In this document: piece after piece, positions 1 to 8,659 of the stretch
How the letters are laid out: every line of letters starts with the position of its first letter
How positions within the stretch are numbered: position 1 is the stretch's first letter
Made by a program: the position numbers and the translations under genes
From: JBKPNX01 sp046732855
Lineage (GTDB): Bacteria > Pseudomonadota > Alphaproteobacteria > Geminicoccales > Geminicoccaceae
Length of the DNA stretch: 64,000 nt
Direction of reading: 5' to 3'
NCBI GenBank assembly: GCA_046732855.1
Contig: JBKPNX010000042.1
Location: 50,088-114,087, forward strand
Notes under the pieces: model-generated
The model's database searches: none
What the model was told of the DNA's origin: nothing
The model's input: the letters and a program-made list of their open reading frames with translations, nothing else

Positions 1-690
1 CTGGGTGTCGCCGAAATCCCAGATCTTGCCGTACACTTCGGTCGGATACTGGATGCCGGCCTTGCTCTGGAGCTCCTTGCACAGCTCGACGAAGTGATCG
101 GTGTCCCGGATCGGGAAAATCTGCGCGAAATCGATGCCGGCTCTCTCGAAATGGTCGCGCCGCACGATGTAGGGCGCCTGCGGGATCAACGCGAACGGCA
201 GGTCATAGATCGATTTGGCGTCGGCAAAACCGCGGTTCTGCCGCTCGACCAGCGGCAGCAGCCATTGGACGTTGCTGCGCGCGCCCTCGTCCCACGCGCT
301 GTCGATGAACTCGTTCATCGGGTAGAGGAACTCGCGCAGCTGCCCGGTCCAACGGTCGGTCGCATCGAACACGACCGGCTTCACGCCGCCCTGAAAGTTG
401 GTGCGATATTTGGGCCCGATGATGTCGCCGTAGGTGTTCCAGGTGGTGTTGACCGTGGCACCGGTCTTCTGCTCGAACGCCTTGACGATCGTCTCAGACA
501 GCTGGCGCACAAGCTTGTTCTGCACGCCGATCATGTTCCAGTAATCGATCTCGATCCCGCTCAGGTCGGTCTTGGGCTGGGCGTAGACAAGCTCCGGCGT
601 CAGCGAGGTGGTGATGCCGAGCGCGCCGAGTGCCGTGGTCATGCGCAGGAAGTCGCGGCGGCGGTACGGTCCGGTGAACTCTCGAGCCAT
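1..690 (-). CDS. ABC transporter extracellular solute-binding protein, 5' part only
   Basis: The first 230 codons of a periplasmic substrate-binding protein; the gene runs off the left edge. The N-terminus carries a twin-arginine signal (YRRRDFLRM, residues 9-17), a short hydrophobic stretch and a likely cleavage after VYA near residue 45. The mature part continues GIEIDYWNMIGVQNK and later GATVNTTWNTYGD, the usual opening lobe of family 1-type (SBP_bac) solute binders. The ATG at 690 is preceded by GGGGAGGCAAGATC, a good ribosome site. The substrate cannot be told from this half. The permease and ATPase genes would be expected to the left, outside the window. Tat export suggests a folded or cofactor-bound precursor, but this is inference. 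Confidence 0.85.
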   Translation of the reverse strand, partial: MAREFTGPYRRRDFLRMTTALGALGITTSLTPELVYAQPKTDLSGIEIDYWNMIGVQNKLVRQLSETIVKAFEQKTGATVNTTWNTYGDIIGPKYRTNFQGGVKPVVFDATDRWTGQLREFLYPMNEFIDSAWDEGARSNVQWLLPLVERQNRGFADAKSIYDLPFALIPQAPYIVRRDHFERAGIDFAQIFPIRDTDHFVELCKELQSKAGIQYPTEVYGKIWDFGDTQ

Positions 691-1058
691 GATCTTGCCT
701 CCCCGGTGATCGCGGGCTTCGTTCCTGTTCCACTACAGCAAGAATGCTGGCGGGGAAAGCAGCCGCTGCCCGTCGCCGGCGCACCCCCGAGCAGGCCCTG
801 GTATGTTCGCGCCGCGTCTCATTTGCCATCTGCGGCCGATCGTCCGAAGGCGAGTCCCGAAACCGCTTACACCGGCAAGCGCCTCAAGCCCGCCTCTTGC
901 TTGCCTTGTGCGCGGAGCTGTATCGGGGTCGCGACACCACCGCGGCGTTTGGACGACTGCCAAGTCGCGCGACTGGACCTGGCCCTGAGCCAGGGCGATG
1001 CTTCCGAGCCTCTGTCGCGGTGGCCCCGAGCAGCATGCGCCGGGTATAGTCCGGTGCA
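691..1058. other. Intergenic region, divergent promoters
   Basis: About 370 bases between the divergent solute-binding protein and AbrB-family genes. No supported gene. A TATAGT hexamer lies at 1045-1050, only 8 bases before the ATG at 1059, which would fit a leaderless transcript; no clear -35 is visible. Confidence 0.4.
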
Positions 1059-2225
1059 ATGGCCCGGTCGGCGACAATCGCGCATCGGATGCTTGGCCGC
1101 CTCGGTCGAATGCCGACCCTCGTTGCGCTTGGCGTCGGCGCGCTCGGGGCTGCAGGCTCCGCCGCGCTCGGCCTGCCCCTGCCGTGGCTGCTCGGCGCGC
1201 TGGCTGCGACCACGGCGGCCAGCCTTACCGGGCTCCGCCTGCGCGTGCCCGAGCAGCTGCGCCGGCCGATGATCGCGGTGCTCGGAGCGATGCTCGGCAC
1301 GACCTTCGCGCCCGAGCGGCTCGAGGGCGCGCTCAGCTGGCTGCCCAGCCTGGCGGCCCTGCCGGCGTACGTCGTGCTGGTCGGCGGTGTGATCTTTCTC
1401 TACTTGCGCATCTGCTCGGAGTTCGATCCGACCAGCGCATTCTTCGCCGCCACACCTGGCGGGCTCAGCGAGATGATCGCCTTGTCGGACCAGCTCGGCG
1501 GTGATCAGCGGCGCGTGTCGCTGGTCCACGGCGCGCGGCTCCTGTTCATCGTGTCGACGATACCGTTCATCGCCCGGGTGTTCGGCTATCAGCCCGCGCC
1601 GCGGCCCAGCAGCCTGGAGATCGGTTTCGACCTCGGCGATCTGGCGCTTCTCGCGGCGCTCAGCGGCTTGGGCTACCTGCTCGCCCGCCGCGTGCACCTG
1701 CCGGCAGCAACCTTCGTGGGGCCGTTGCTCGGCAGCGCCGCGGCCCATCTCGCGGGCTGGACCGAGACGGAACCGCCCTATGTCCTCATGGCGTGCGCGC
1801 AGCTCGTGCTCGGCAGCGCGATCGGCGCCCGCTTCACCGGCACCCCGCTCGCGCTGATCGGGCGCACGCTTCTCCTCGGCGCAGGTGCAACCGTGCTCAT
1901 GCTGCTGATCACGCTGGCGTTCGGCGCGGCCCTGCATCCGCTGACCGGCTACTCGCTCACTTTGCTTCTGCTCGCCTTCATCCCGGGCGGGCTCACCGAG
2001 ATGAGCCTGATCGCGCTCGCTATGGGCGTCGACCCGGCGTTCGTCGTCACTCACCACAGCGGGCGCGTATTTTTGGTCGTGCTGATCGCGCTGCCGGCGT
2101 TCGCCTGGCTGCAGCGCACTGGGCGGCTCGACCCCGTCGCGCCAGCGAGCCTGGGCGGGACCGACGCGCGGCTCGCGCCGGCAATGGACAAGGACCGGCG
2201 CGGTCCGCATCATCGGCCGCCCTGA
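1059..2225 (+). CDS. AbrB-family (AmoA-like) integral membrane protein
   Basis: A 388-residue, very hydrophobic protein with about ten predicted membrane helices. It matches the AbrB duplication family (PF05145), which carries a misleading regulator name and is a membrane protein of unknown transport role. It is built as two repeats: FFAATPGGLSEM near residues 129-139 and FIPGGLTEMSLIA near 307-319, each followed by a conserved stretch (GARLLFIV and THHSGRVFLVV). The short spacing between a TATAGT box and the ATG suggests a leaderless start; an alternative ATG lies ten codons in. The SIMPL gene follows 24 bases later in the same direction, so the two are probably co-transcribed. The family is clear, the function is not. 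Confidence 0.8.
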   Translation: MARSATIAHRMLGRLGRMPTLVALGVGALGAAGSAALGLPLPWLLGALAATTAASLTGLRLRVPEQLRRPMIAVLGAMLGTTFAPERLEGALSWLPSLAALPAYVVLVGGVIFLYLRICSEFDPTSAFFAATPGGLSEMIALSDQLGGDQRRVSLVHGARLLFIVSTIPFIARVFGYQPAPRPSSLEIGFDLGDLALLAALSGLGYLLARRVHLPAATFVGPLLGSAAAHLAGWTETEPPYVLMACAQLVLGSAIGARFTGTPLALIGRTLLLGAGATVLMLLITLAFGAALHPLTGYSLTLLLLAFIPGGLTEMSLIALAMGVDPAFVVTHHSGRVFLVVLIALPAFAWLQRTGRLDPVAPASLGGTDARLAPAMDKDRRGPHHRPP

Positions 2226-2249
2226 CGCGGTAGGACGAACCATTCAACC

Positions 2250-3002
2250 ATGCCGGACGCACCCGAACCACCGCGCAGCCGGCTGCCCGTTTGGGCCATG
2301 CTCGTTGGCGCCCTGATCCTGGGGCTCGGCCTGGCCGGCGCGGGCTTCCTGATCGGCCGCGGCTTCGAGCTTGGTCGCCGCGCCGATCGCTACGTCACGG
2401 TCAAAGGCTTGGCCGAGACCTTCGTCACGGCCGACCTCGCCGTCTGGCCGCTCCGCATCACCGCGACCGGCGAGGACCTCGCCCGCGTTCAGGAGCAGAT
2501 CGACCGCGATCTGTCGACGGTCACCAAGTTCCTCACTGAGCAGGGAATCGAGCCGGACGCGATCCAGCCGCAGCGGGTCGAAGTCACCGACCTGCTCGCC
2601 CAGCCGTACCGGCCGGAGGGCATCGGCGCCAACCGGTTCATCCTAGCCCAGACGACCATCGTGCGCACGGGCCAGGTCGATCGCGTCGCCCGGCTCAACC
2701 AGCAGACCGGAGAGCTGGTCAAGCGCGGCGTGGTCCTGGCGGATACCGGCGGGCCGACCTACCTGTTCACGCGCCTCAACGAGATCAAGCCGGAGCTGCT
2801 GGCCGACGCGACACGCAACGCGCGGCTCTCGGCCGAGCAGTTCGCTGCGGGCTCCGGCAGCTCGATCGCCGAGGTCCGACGCGCCTCGCAGGGCCTGTTC
2901 GAGATCCTGCCGCGTGATCCCGCGCCCGGGCTCATCGAGGCGAACCAGGTCGACAAGAAGATCCGCGTGGTCAGCACGATCGAGTACCGGCTGGCCGACT
3001 GA
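2250..3002 (+). CDS. SIMPL domain-containing protein (DUF541)
   Basis: A 250-residue protein with one N-terminal membrane helix (about residues 13-32) and a periplasmic SIMPL/DUF541 domain. The domain opens with RYVTVKGLAETFVTADLAVW, has the alternating middle around TVTKFLTEQGIEPDAIQ, and ends with RVVSTIEYRL. Family members such as oxidative-stress defence protein YggE form periplasmic ring assemblies of unclear role. The gene follows the AbrB-family gene by 24 bases, which suggests one transcript. It is annotated as an anchored periplasmic protein; the assignment rests on the overall sequence pattern. Confidence 0.85.
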   Translation: MPDAPEPPRSRLPVWAMLVGALILGLGLAGAGFLIGRGFELGRRADRYVTVKGLAETFVTADLAVWPLRITATGEDLARVQEQIDRDLSTVTKFLTEQGIEPDAIQPQRVEVTDLLAQPYRPEGIGANRFILAQTTIVRTGQVDRVARLNQQTGELVKRGVVLADTGGPTYLFTRLNEIKPELLADATRNARLSAEQFAAGSGSSIAEVRRASQGLFEILPRDPAPGLIEANQVDKKIRVVSTIEYRLAD

Positions 3003-3027
3003 CGGCCCCGCGACGGCGGACCTCGTG

Positions 3028-3285
3028 CTACGATCGCCAGAACGGCTTGGAGCTCTCGGCCCAGACGTCCGCCCGGGTCAGTCCGATGTCGCGCAGCATC
3101 TGGTCGCTGAGCTCACTGAGCTGGCGGCGCTGGCGCGCCCGGTCGAACCAGCTCAGCCCCACCTCGGCGATCCGGCCCGCGCCCCGGCCGAATCGGCTGC
3201 GCGCATACCAGGCGAACGCCAGAGGAAGCGCCAGTACAGACTGCGCACGTGGCTCTATTGTGTGGGTACAATCTCGCGTATTCAT
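3028..3285 (-). CDS. DUF1127 small protein
   Basis: An 85-residue basic protein whose C-terminal half is the DUF1127 motif: RRQLSELSDQMLRDIGLTRADV followed by an aromatic tail with FWRS. DUF1127 proteins are small Arg-rich proteins found in many alphaproteobacteria, linked in studied cases to phosphate and carbon metabolism and RNA turnover. The gene is divergent from the MocR regulator, and an inverted repeat (3327-3347) sits between them. That arrangement suggests control by the regulator. The start is the ATG at 3285. A much longer open frame on this strand is the shadow of the MocR gene. Confidence 0.8.
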   Translation of the reverse strand: MNTRDCTHTIEPRAQSVLALPLAFAWYARSRFGRGAGRIAEVGLSWFDRARQRRQLSELSDQMLRDIGLTRADVWAESSKPFWRS

Positions 3286-3326
3286 CGTTTGCACCCTTGC
3301 TGGAGAGCGACAATGCGAAGGAGAAC

Positions 3327-3347
3327 TTGACTCAATGCGCGAGTCAA
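3327..3347. promoter_or_regulatory. Inverted repeat, likely MocR operator and promoter
   Basis: TTGACTC (3327-3333) and GAGTCAA (3341-3347) form a perfect 7-bp inverted repeat with a 7-bp spacer, between the DUF1127 gene and the MocR gene. TTGACT also reads as a -35 hexamer on both strands. For the forward gene the implied start of transcription falls at or just before the ATG at 3364, and no ribosome site is seen, so the MocR mRNA may be leaderless. Operator function is inferred. Confidence 0.5.
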
Positions 3348-3363
3348 TGACTTTATTGCCACC

Positions 3364-4755
3364 ATGACAATGTGGGCACCCGATCTCGCCGCCAGGCCAG
3401 GTCCGCGCTATCGCGCGCTCGTCGACGCGCTGTCCGAAGACGTCGCCGAGGGGCGTCTTCCGGAGGGCACGCGTCTGCCCCCGCAACGCGACCTCGCGTA
3501 CCGCCTCGGCGTGACCATCGGCACCGTCAGCCGCGCCTATGCGCTGGCCGCGGAACGAGGTCTGGTTGCCGGCGAGGTCGGGCGCGGCACCTTCGTCCGG
3601 CGCGCCGCCGCGCCAACCGGCCGCCCCAACCCGGTAAGCGACGGATCCGGGGACCTGATCAAGCTCACGGTCAACGGCCCCCCGGATCTGGGATACGGCG
3701 GGCTCATTGCGGAGCGCCTCGCCGAGATCGCGGCGCGCGTCGGGGCGACTGCGGATCTCTGGGCGTATACGCCCAAGCAGGGCTTTGCCGAGCATCGTGC
3801 GGCGGCCGCGGGCTGGATCGCCGGGGTCGGGGTCGAGGCGGCCCCGGAGCGCACGATCATCACCGGCGGCGCTCATCAGGCGATCGTGGTCGCGTTCGCG
3901 GCGCTCGCCCGGCCCGGTGACACCGTGCTGGCCGAGGCGCTCACCTATGCCGGCATCTGCCACGTCGCCGAGCGCTGCGGCATCCGCCTCCACGGTCTCG
4001 CCCTGGACGACGAGGGCGTGCTGCCGGACGCTCTCGATGCCGCTGCGCGGTCGGCCGGGGCGCGCCTGCTGATCGTCAATCCGACCGTGCACAACCCGAC
4101 CACCGCCACCATGTCGCTGGCGCGCCGCGAGGCGATCGTGGCGCTGGCCCGCCGGCACGACCTGATCGTGGTCGAAGACGAGGTCTATGGCCGCCTGCCG
4201 GCCGAACGACCGCCGCCGATCGCCACGCTCGCCCCGGAGCGCACCCTGTACATCGGCAGCGCTGCCAAGAGCGTGGCGCCCGGGCTGCGCCTTGGCGTGC
4301 TGCACAGCCCCGACCCTCTGTTCGAGCGCGTCGCCAACGCCCAGCACGATCTGTTCCTGACCTGCCCGCCGCTGATGGCCGAGTTGTTCACGCGCCTCGT
4401 AGCCGACGGCACCGCCGAGCGGCTGGCGGCGCGCCAGCGTCAGGAGGCTGCGGTACGCCAGCGGATCGCCGGCGAGGTACTCGGCGCGCGCGCCTACCGA
4501 GCGCAGCCGACCAGCTATCACCTGTGGCTGCCGCTACCCCCGCCCTGGCGCGCCACCGAGTTCATCGAGACGGTGCGCGAGCGGGGCGTCGCGATCGACC
4601 CGGCGACCGCGTTCGCCGTCGAGCGCGCGCACGCGCCGCATGCGGTGCGGGTGTCGCTCAGCGCCGCCGCGGGCCACGACCGGCTGCGCCGCGGCCTGCA
4701 CATCCTGGCCGCGGCGCTGGATGCTATGCCGGCGCGGCGCCGGGAGGTGATCTGA
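3364..4755 (+). CDS. MocR-type regulator: GntR winged helix fused to class I aminotransferase fold
   Basis: A 463-residue protein. Residues 12-78 are a GntR winged helix (LPPQRDLAYRLGVTIGTVSRAYALA, ending GRGTFV). Residues about 95-450 are a fold-type I aminotransferase domain, with NPTVHNPTTATM, VVEDEVYGRL and the PLP-binding lysine K302 in YIGSAAKSVAPGLRLG. MocR regulators use bound PLP or an amino compound as effector and often control the divergent gene, here DUF1127. There is no ribosome site before the ATG at 3364. Target and effector are unknown. Confidence 0.9.
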   Translation: MTMWAPDLAARPGPRYRALVDALSEDVAEGRLPEGTRLPPQRDLAYRLGVTIGTVSRAYALAAERGLVAGEVGRGTFVRRAAAPTGRPNPVSDGSGDLIKLTVNGPPDLGYGGLIAERLAEIAARVGATADLWAYTPKQGFAEHRAAAAGWIAGVGVEAAPERTIITGGAHQAIVVAFAALARPGDTVLAEALTYAGICHVAERCGIRLHGLALDDEGVLPDALDAAARSAGARLLIVNPTVHNPTTATMSLARREAIVALARRHDLIVVEDEVYGRLPAERPPPIATLAPERTLYIGSAAKSVAPGLRLGVLHSPDPLFERVANAQHDLFLTCPPLMAELFTRLVADGTAERLAARQRQEAAVRQRIAGEVLGARAYRAQPTSYHLWLPLPPPWRATEFIETVRERGVAIDPATAFAVERAHAPHAVRVSLSAAAGHDRLRRGLHILAAALDAMPARRREVI

Positions 4756-5038
4756 TCCGGGCCGCCAAGGGATCGGCTTGTAAGAAGACGGTGGAGCGCC
4801 GGCCGCACCTGGAGCCGGCCAGCCTCAACACAGGTCCACGACGAGCTTTCCGGTCCTGTCAGCACGCCGCGCGCGGGGCGTTCGCAAAGACCCGGGCAGC
4901 CGCCCAGCAGCCATGCCGCCGCCAGCAGGGCCAAGTCGTTCCTTCGCCTCGGGCTTGTCCGCGACGCGGCGCGCAGATACCCACTAGGCGAGCAGCGAAG
5001 CCGGTTGTGGCTTGGTGACCCAGCATCGCCGGGGTGGC
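4756..5038. other. Intergenic region without supported gene
   Basis: About 280 bases between the MocR gene and the DUF4105 gene. Open frames crossing it are shadows. Nothing recognisable was seen. Confidence 0.4.
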
Positions 5039-6058
5039 ATGACGACCCGAAGAACATTGCGCGCGGCGGGCAGCGCCGTTCTCGCTCTCCTGATCGCGGG
5101 CATGACCGGGTGGGCCGCGCTCGCGATCTACTATTCGGATCTTGCTGGTGAGCCGCTCCGGATCGGACTGGCCGCGGCATTCGCGCTGGGCACTCTAGGG
5201 GCGTTCCTGTTCCTGCCGAACCGGCGGCGGACGCTCTTCGGCTTCGGCGCCGCGTTCGCGATCGTGCTGCTGTGGTGGCTGTCGATCGAGCCGTCGAACG
5301 GGCGCGACTGGCAGCCCGAGGTGGCGGTGCTCCCCTATGCCACGCAGGACGGCGATCTGGTCACGCTGCATAACGTGCGCAACTTCGACTACCGCACCGA
5401 GCAGGACTTTGTGCCGCGCTACGACGATCGCACGTTCGATCTGCGCAAGCTGGACGAGGTCGACCTGATCGCGGTCTACTGGGCGGGCGATGCGATCGGG
5501 CACATCATGGTGAGCTTCGGCTTTGGGGGCGACCACGTCGCGTTCTCGATCGAGACGCGCAAGGAAAAGGGCGAGGCCTACTCCTCGATCGCCGGCTTCT
5601 TCAAACGGTACGAGCTGATCTACGTGGTCGGCGACGAGCGGGACCTGATCCGGGTGCGCAGCAATTACCGGCGGCCGGAGGAGCTGGTCTACCTGTACCG
5701 GACGCGCGCGCGACCCGAAAGCGCCCGGCGCCTGTTCCTGGAGTACGTCGACAAGATCAACCGGCTGAAGGACCAGCCGGAGTTCTACAACACGCTCACG
5801 ACCAACTGCACGACCGACGTCTGGTATCTGGTGCGGGCGCTTTCGGGCCAGCTTCCACTCGACTGGCGGGTGCTGCTGAGCGGCTACTTTCCTGAGTACG
5901 CCTATGATCTCGGCAGCCTGGACACGAGCATGCCGTTTGCGGAGCTGAAGGCGCGAAGCCTGATCAACGACCAGGCACACGCCGCCGACCAGGCCTCGGA
6001 TTTTTCCGCGCGCATCCGCGCCGGCCTGCCGCAGCCGCCGATCCGATCCGGACCTTGA
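5039..6058 (+). CDS. DUF4105 (Lnb N-terminal-like) membrane protein
   Basis: A 339-residue protein with three N-terminal membrane helices (roughly residues 10-32, 42-58 and 64-82). A periplasmic domain follows. It contains DLIAVYWAGDAIGHIMVSF, an FSIETRKEKGEAYSSIAGFF stretch and TTNCTTDVWYLVRAL. These are marks of DUF4105, a papain-like fold also found at the N-terminus of the Lnb lacto-N-biosidase family; the conserved Asn-Cys (TTNCTT) is the probable catalytic centre. The ATG at 5039 was chosen because upstream TTG/GTG options add a charged stretch before the first helix. The gene ends 95 bases before a strong hairpin. Confidence 0.8.
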   Translation: MTTRRTLRAAGSAVLALLIAGMTGWAALAIYYSDLAGEPLRIGLAAAFALGTLGAFLFLPNRRRTLFGFGAAFAIVLLWWLSIEPSNGRDWQPEVAVLPYATQDGDLVTLHNVRNFDYRTEQDFVPRYDDRTFDLRKLDEVDLIAVYWAGDAIGHIMVSFGFGGDHVAFSIETRKEKGEAYSSIAGFFKRYELIYVVGDERDLIRVRSNYRRPEELVYLYRTRARPESARRLFLEYVDKINRLKDQPEFYNTLTTNCTTDVWYLVRALSGQLPLDWRVLLSGYFPEYAYDLGSLDTSMPFAELKARSLINDQAHAADQASDFSARIRAGLPQPPIRSGP

Positions 6059-6152
6059 TCCGCGAAGACGAGGCGGAGCGGTGAGTGCGCCCCGGCTTAC
6101 GCTCGCTCATTCGCGATCGACGTCAGCTTGGACGGCTTTTGCCGCGTACGAT

Positions 6153-6181
6153 AGCGGGGCGGCGGAGAACGCCGCCCCGCT
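6153..6181. terminator. Strong hairpin between convergent genes
   Basis: Perfect 12-bp stem (6153-6164 with 6170-6181) and a GAGAA loop, placed between the end of the DUF4105 gene and the end of the broken cyclase gene. It is symmetric and so could act as a bidirectional terminator, although there is no long T-run. Confidence 0.65.
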
Positions 6182-6193
6182 GACTGTTCCGGG

Positions 6194-7195
6194 TCAGGAT
6201 TCGCCGAGGCCCGGTCCTTGCGGTTTGATCGCGAGCGCTCGGCTCAGGCCGCCGCTCATATCGACGATCTTGGCGCTGGTCGCGCTGTAACAGGCGCCGC
6301 GCGCCGGAAGCTTGCCGACGTTGCGCACGAACTCGGTCCAGCTGCCGCCAGTCTCGAGGAAGCTGACGTGGGTGATCTGCGCCATCGGCTTGCCGTCGGA
6401 TTCAAAGCCGATCGGCCCCATGCTCGGGCTGTCGATCGCGATATGCGTGACCCCCTTGCCCGCCAGGTACTTCACGGCCTCAGGCGTGGGCGCCGGCCAG
6501 CCGGGAACGTCGCCCTTGATCAACGGATCCCACGCGAGTCGACTCCCCTCCGGGAATGGCTTGTAATACTTGCCTCCGGGAATGGCTTGTAATACTTGTC
6601 GTCGTAGCCGCTGTAGAAGATGACGACGTCGCCCGCCTCGATTTCGCCGTTCTTCTGTTCGTCCGCTTTGATCGTCTCGACCGTGATCAAGGGGCTCTTG
6701 CCGGGCTCGGCCTGGTCCAGCATGGAGCGAATGTCGATCACCACCGCCGGGCCCATCATCCGCTCGGGTGATCAGCCAGCCGTTCTCATTGGCGAACTCC
6801 AGGCCGCTGTCGGGCGGCGGCACGAAGTGGGCGGGGTACTCGATCTGCGTGCCGGTATGGTCATCGATGACGTACTGCTGGCTGTAGCACGGGAACGTGC
6901 TCTGGAACACGCTGCCGTGGACGGTGTCCTCGGCCCCCCGGCACCCGGGTCCGGATTCTTGCCATACGGCCCCGGCACCTGCTCGAACCAGTTCATGGTC
7001 CAGCGCTTGAACGGCGGATGGAACGGCCAGTGGGCCGGATAGTTGTCCGCCACCGTCACCGAGAGGTCGACCACCTCGCCGTTCTTCAGGCGTTGGCGAT
7101 CTCGTCGGCCGGAGCCACCTGCGCGACGATCGGGACCATCAAGGCCGCCGATGCCAGCGCCGACAGAGCCAGACGTCTCGAGATTTCTTGTGCAT
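6194..7195 (-). pseudogene. Cyclase-family (PF04199) exported protein, broken by several frameshifts
   Basis: Pieces of one cyclase/kynurenine-formamidase-like protein appear in order but in different frames. The start MHKKSR (ATG at 7195) is followed by a signal peptide in another frame (RRLALSALASAALM...VAQVAPADEIAN, about 7090-7180), then NGEVVDLSVTVADNYPAHW, then FQSTFPCYSQQYVIDDHTG, then MMGPAVVIDIRSMLDQ, and finally YLAGKGVTHIAIDSPSMG to the end. Breaks fall near 7178, near 7088, at a G-run near 6943, near 6767, and at an exact 26-bp tandem duplication (6547-6572 and 6573-6598). Removing one copy of the duplication restores YDDKYYKPFPEGSRLAWD. An intact relative is at 47980-49038. It is either a decaying gene or a badly sequenced one; the duplication favours real decay. 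Confidence 0.85.
6547..6598. repeat. 26-bp exact tandem duplication inside the broken cyclase gene
   Basis: Two identical 26-base units (6547-6572 and 6573-6598). The length is not a multiple of three, so the duplication shifts the frame of the cyclase gene. It is one of about five lesions in that gene. Confidence 0.95.
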
Positions 7196-7450
7196 CGCAT
7201 GCTCCCTGATTGCTGCCCACGGCATCCTGGTCGCGCGGGCCAGCGCCCAGCATACACGGTCAGCGGTACCGCAAGAGGGAGCGCCGGCGCAGAACCCGCG
7301 CCGAGGCCGAGGGATCGGGTACCGGGCGAGCTGGCCTGGGGTGGCCCCTCGCCCGACGCGACGATCGTCCCACCTTAGGCAGCGGCTGGGCACTTGCCAG
7401 CAGACGAGCTTTTGTCGGAAACGGTTCCGTCGGATCAGGGGGATAAGGCG

Positions 7451-8620
7451 ATGTCTCTGCAGAGCGAGGCCGACGCCGTACTACATGGTGCGGTGGCCAA
7501 CGGCGACGTGCCCGGCGTGGTGGCGGCGGCGACCGACCGGAATGGCCCGATCTATGAGGGCGGGTTCGGCGAGCGCGTGATCGGCAGCGGCCTGGCCATG
7601 ACCGCCGACACCGTCGGCTGGATCGCCTCGATGACCAAGGCGCTGACCGGGACGGCGGCGATGCAGCTGGTCGAGCAGGGCCGGCTCGAGCTCGACCGTC
7701 CGGCGGCCGACTGGGTGCCCGAGCTCGGCGAGGTCCGGGTGCTAGAAGGTTTCGCGGATGATGGACAGCCGCTGACCCGGCCGCCGCGGCGCCCGATCAC
7801 GCTGCGCCACCTGCTCACCCATACGGCAGGCTTCTCGTACGAGATCTGGAACGAGGAGATCATCCGCTACCAGGAGGCCAAGGGCATCCCCAGCATTATC
7901 AGCTGCCAGAACACCGCGCTGAACACCCCGCTGCTGTTCGACCCGGGCGAGCGCTGGGAGTATGGCATCAACATCGACTGGGCCGGCAAGATGGTCGAGG
8001 CGGTGAGCGGCAGGCGGCTTGGCGCCTACATGCAGGAGAACATCTTCGAGCCGCTCGGCATGCGCGATACCGCGTTCAAGCTGCGGCCGGACATGCGCGC
8101 GCGCCTGGCCAAGATCCATCAGCACGGCGCCGACGATGGCTTCACCGCGCTCGATCTCGAGATCCCGCAGGAGCCGGAGTTCGAGATGGGCGGCGGCGGC
8201 CTTTACGGCACCGTCGGCGACTATATGAAGTTCGTGCGCCTGATTCTGAACCGGGGCACGGCCGAGGGCAGGCAGGTTCTGCAGCCCGAGACGGTCGACA
8301 TGATGGCGCGCAACCAGATGGGCGAGTGCCGCGTGCGGCCGGTAAAGACCGCGATGCCGCCCTTGTCGAACGACGCCGAGTTCTTCCCCGGCATGCCCAA
8401 GACGTGGGGCCTCACCTTCATGATCAATACCGAGCAGGCGCCGACCGGACGCAGCGCCGGCAGCCTCGCCTGGGCCGGGCTCGCCAACTCGTACTACTGG
8501 ATCGATCCCAAGAGGAGCGTCGGCGGAGTCTATCTGACGCAGATCCTGCCGTTTGCCGACAAGAAGTCCCTGCCGCTATTCTTCGAGTTCGAGCGGACCG
8601 TCTATCGCCAGCTGTCCTGA
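7451..8620 (+). CDS. Serine hydrolase, beta-lactamase/PBP-like (class C fold)
   Basis: A 389-residue protein of the class C beta-lactamase/esterase family. The nucleophile motif SMTK is at residues 60-63, and the Y-x-N motif is YGIN at residues 171-174. The third box looks atypical: the C-terminal WAGLANSYYWIDPKRSVGG holds WAG rather than KTG or HTG, as in family VIII esterases. No signal peptide is present, which argues for a cytosolic esterase and against a beta-lactamase. The ATG at 7451 follows GGGGGATAAGGCG; a longer frame from 7394 lacks a comparable ribosome site. The gene stands alone, ending 39 bases before the converging STAND gene. Confidence 0.85.
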   Translation: MSLQSEADAVLHGAVANGDVPGVVAAATDRNGPIYEGGFGERVIGSGLAMTADTVGWIASMTKALTGTAAMQLVEQGRLELDRPAADWVPELGEVRVLEGFADDGQPLTRPPRRPITLRHLLTHTAGFSYEIWNEEIIRYQEAKGIPSIISCQNTALNTPLLFDPGERWEYGINIDWAGKMVEAVSGRRLGAYMQENIFEPLGMRDTAFKLRPDMRARLAKIHQHGADDGFTALDLEIPQEPEFEMGGGGLYGTVGDYMKFVRLILNRGTAEGRQVLQPETVDMMARNQMGECRVRPVKTAMPPLSNDAEFFPGMPKTWGLTFMINTEQAPTGRSAGSLAWAGLANSYYWIDPKRSVGGVYLTQILPFADKKSLPLFFEFERTVYRQLS

Positions 8621-8659
8621 AGCGCCACTGCGGTTGCCGAGCGCCTACCGGCCTCCGGA

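Noticed and set aside
867..2243. 458-codon antisense frame over the AbrB-family gene
   Set aside because: Arg/Glu/Gln-rich composition typical of a shadow frame in GC-rich DNA; the plus-strand protein is clear.
3286..4521. N-terminal extension of the DUF1127 gene through the MocR gene
   Set aside because: The long frame is antisense to MocR. Only its last 85 codons form a known protein.
7394..7450. Upstream start for the serine hydrolase
   Set aside because: ATG 7451 has a better ribosome site and begins at the domain edge.
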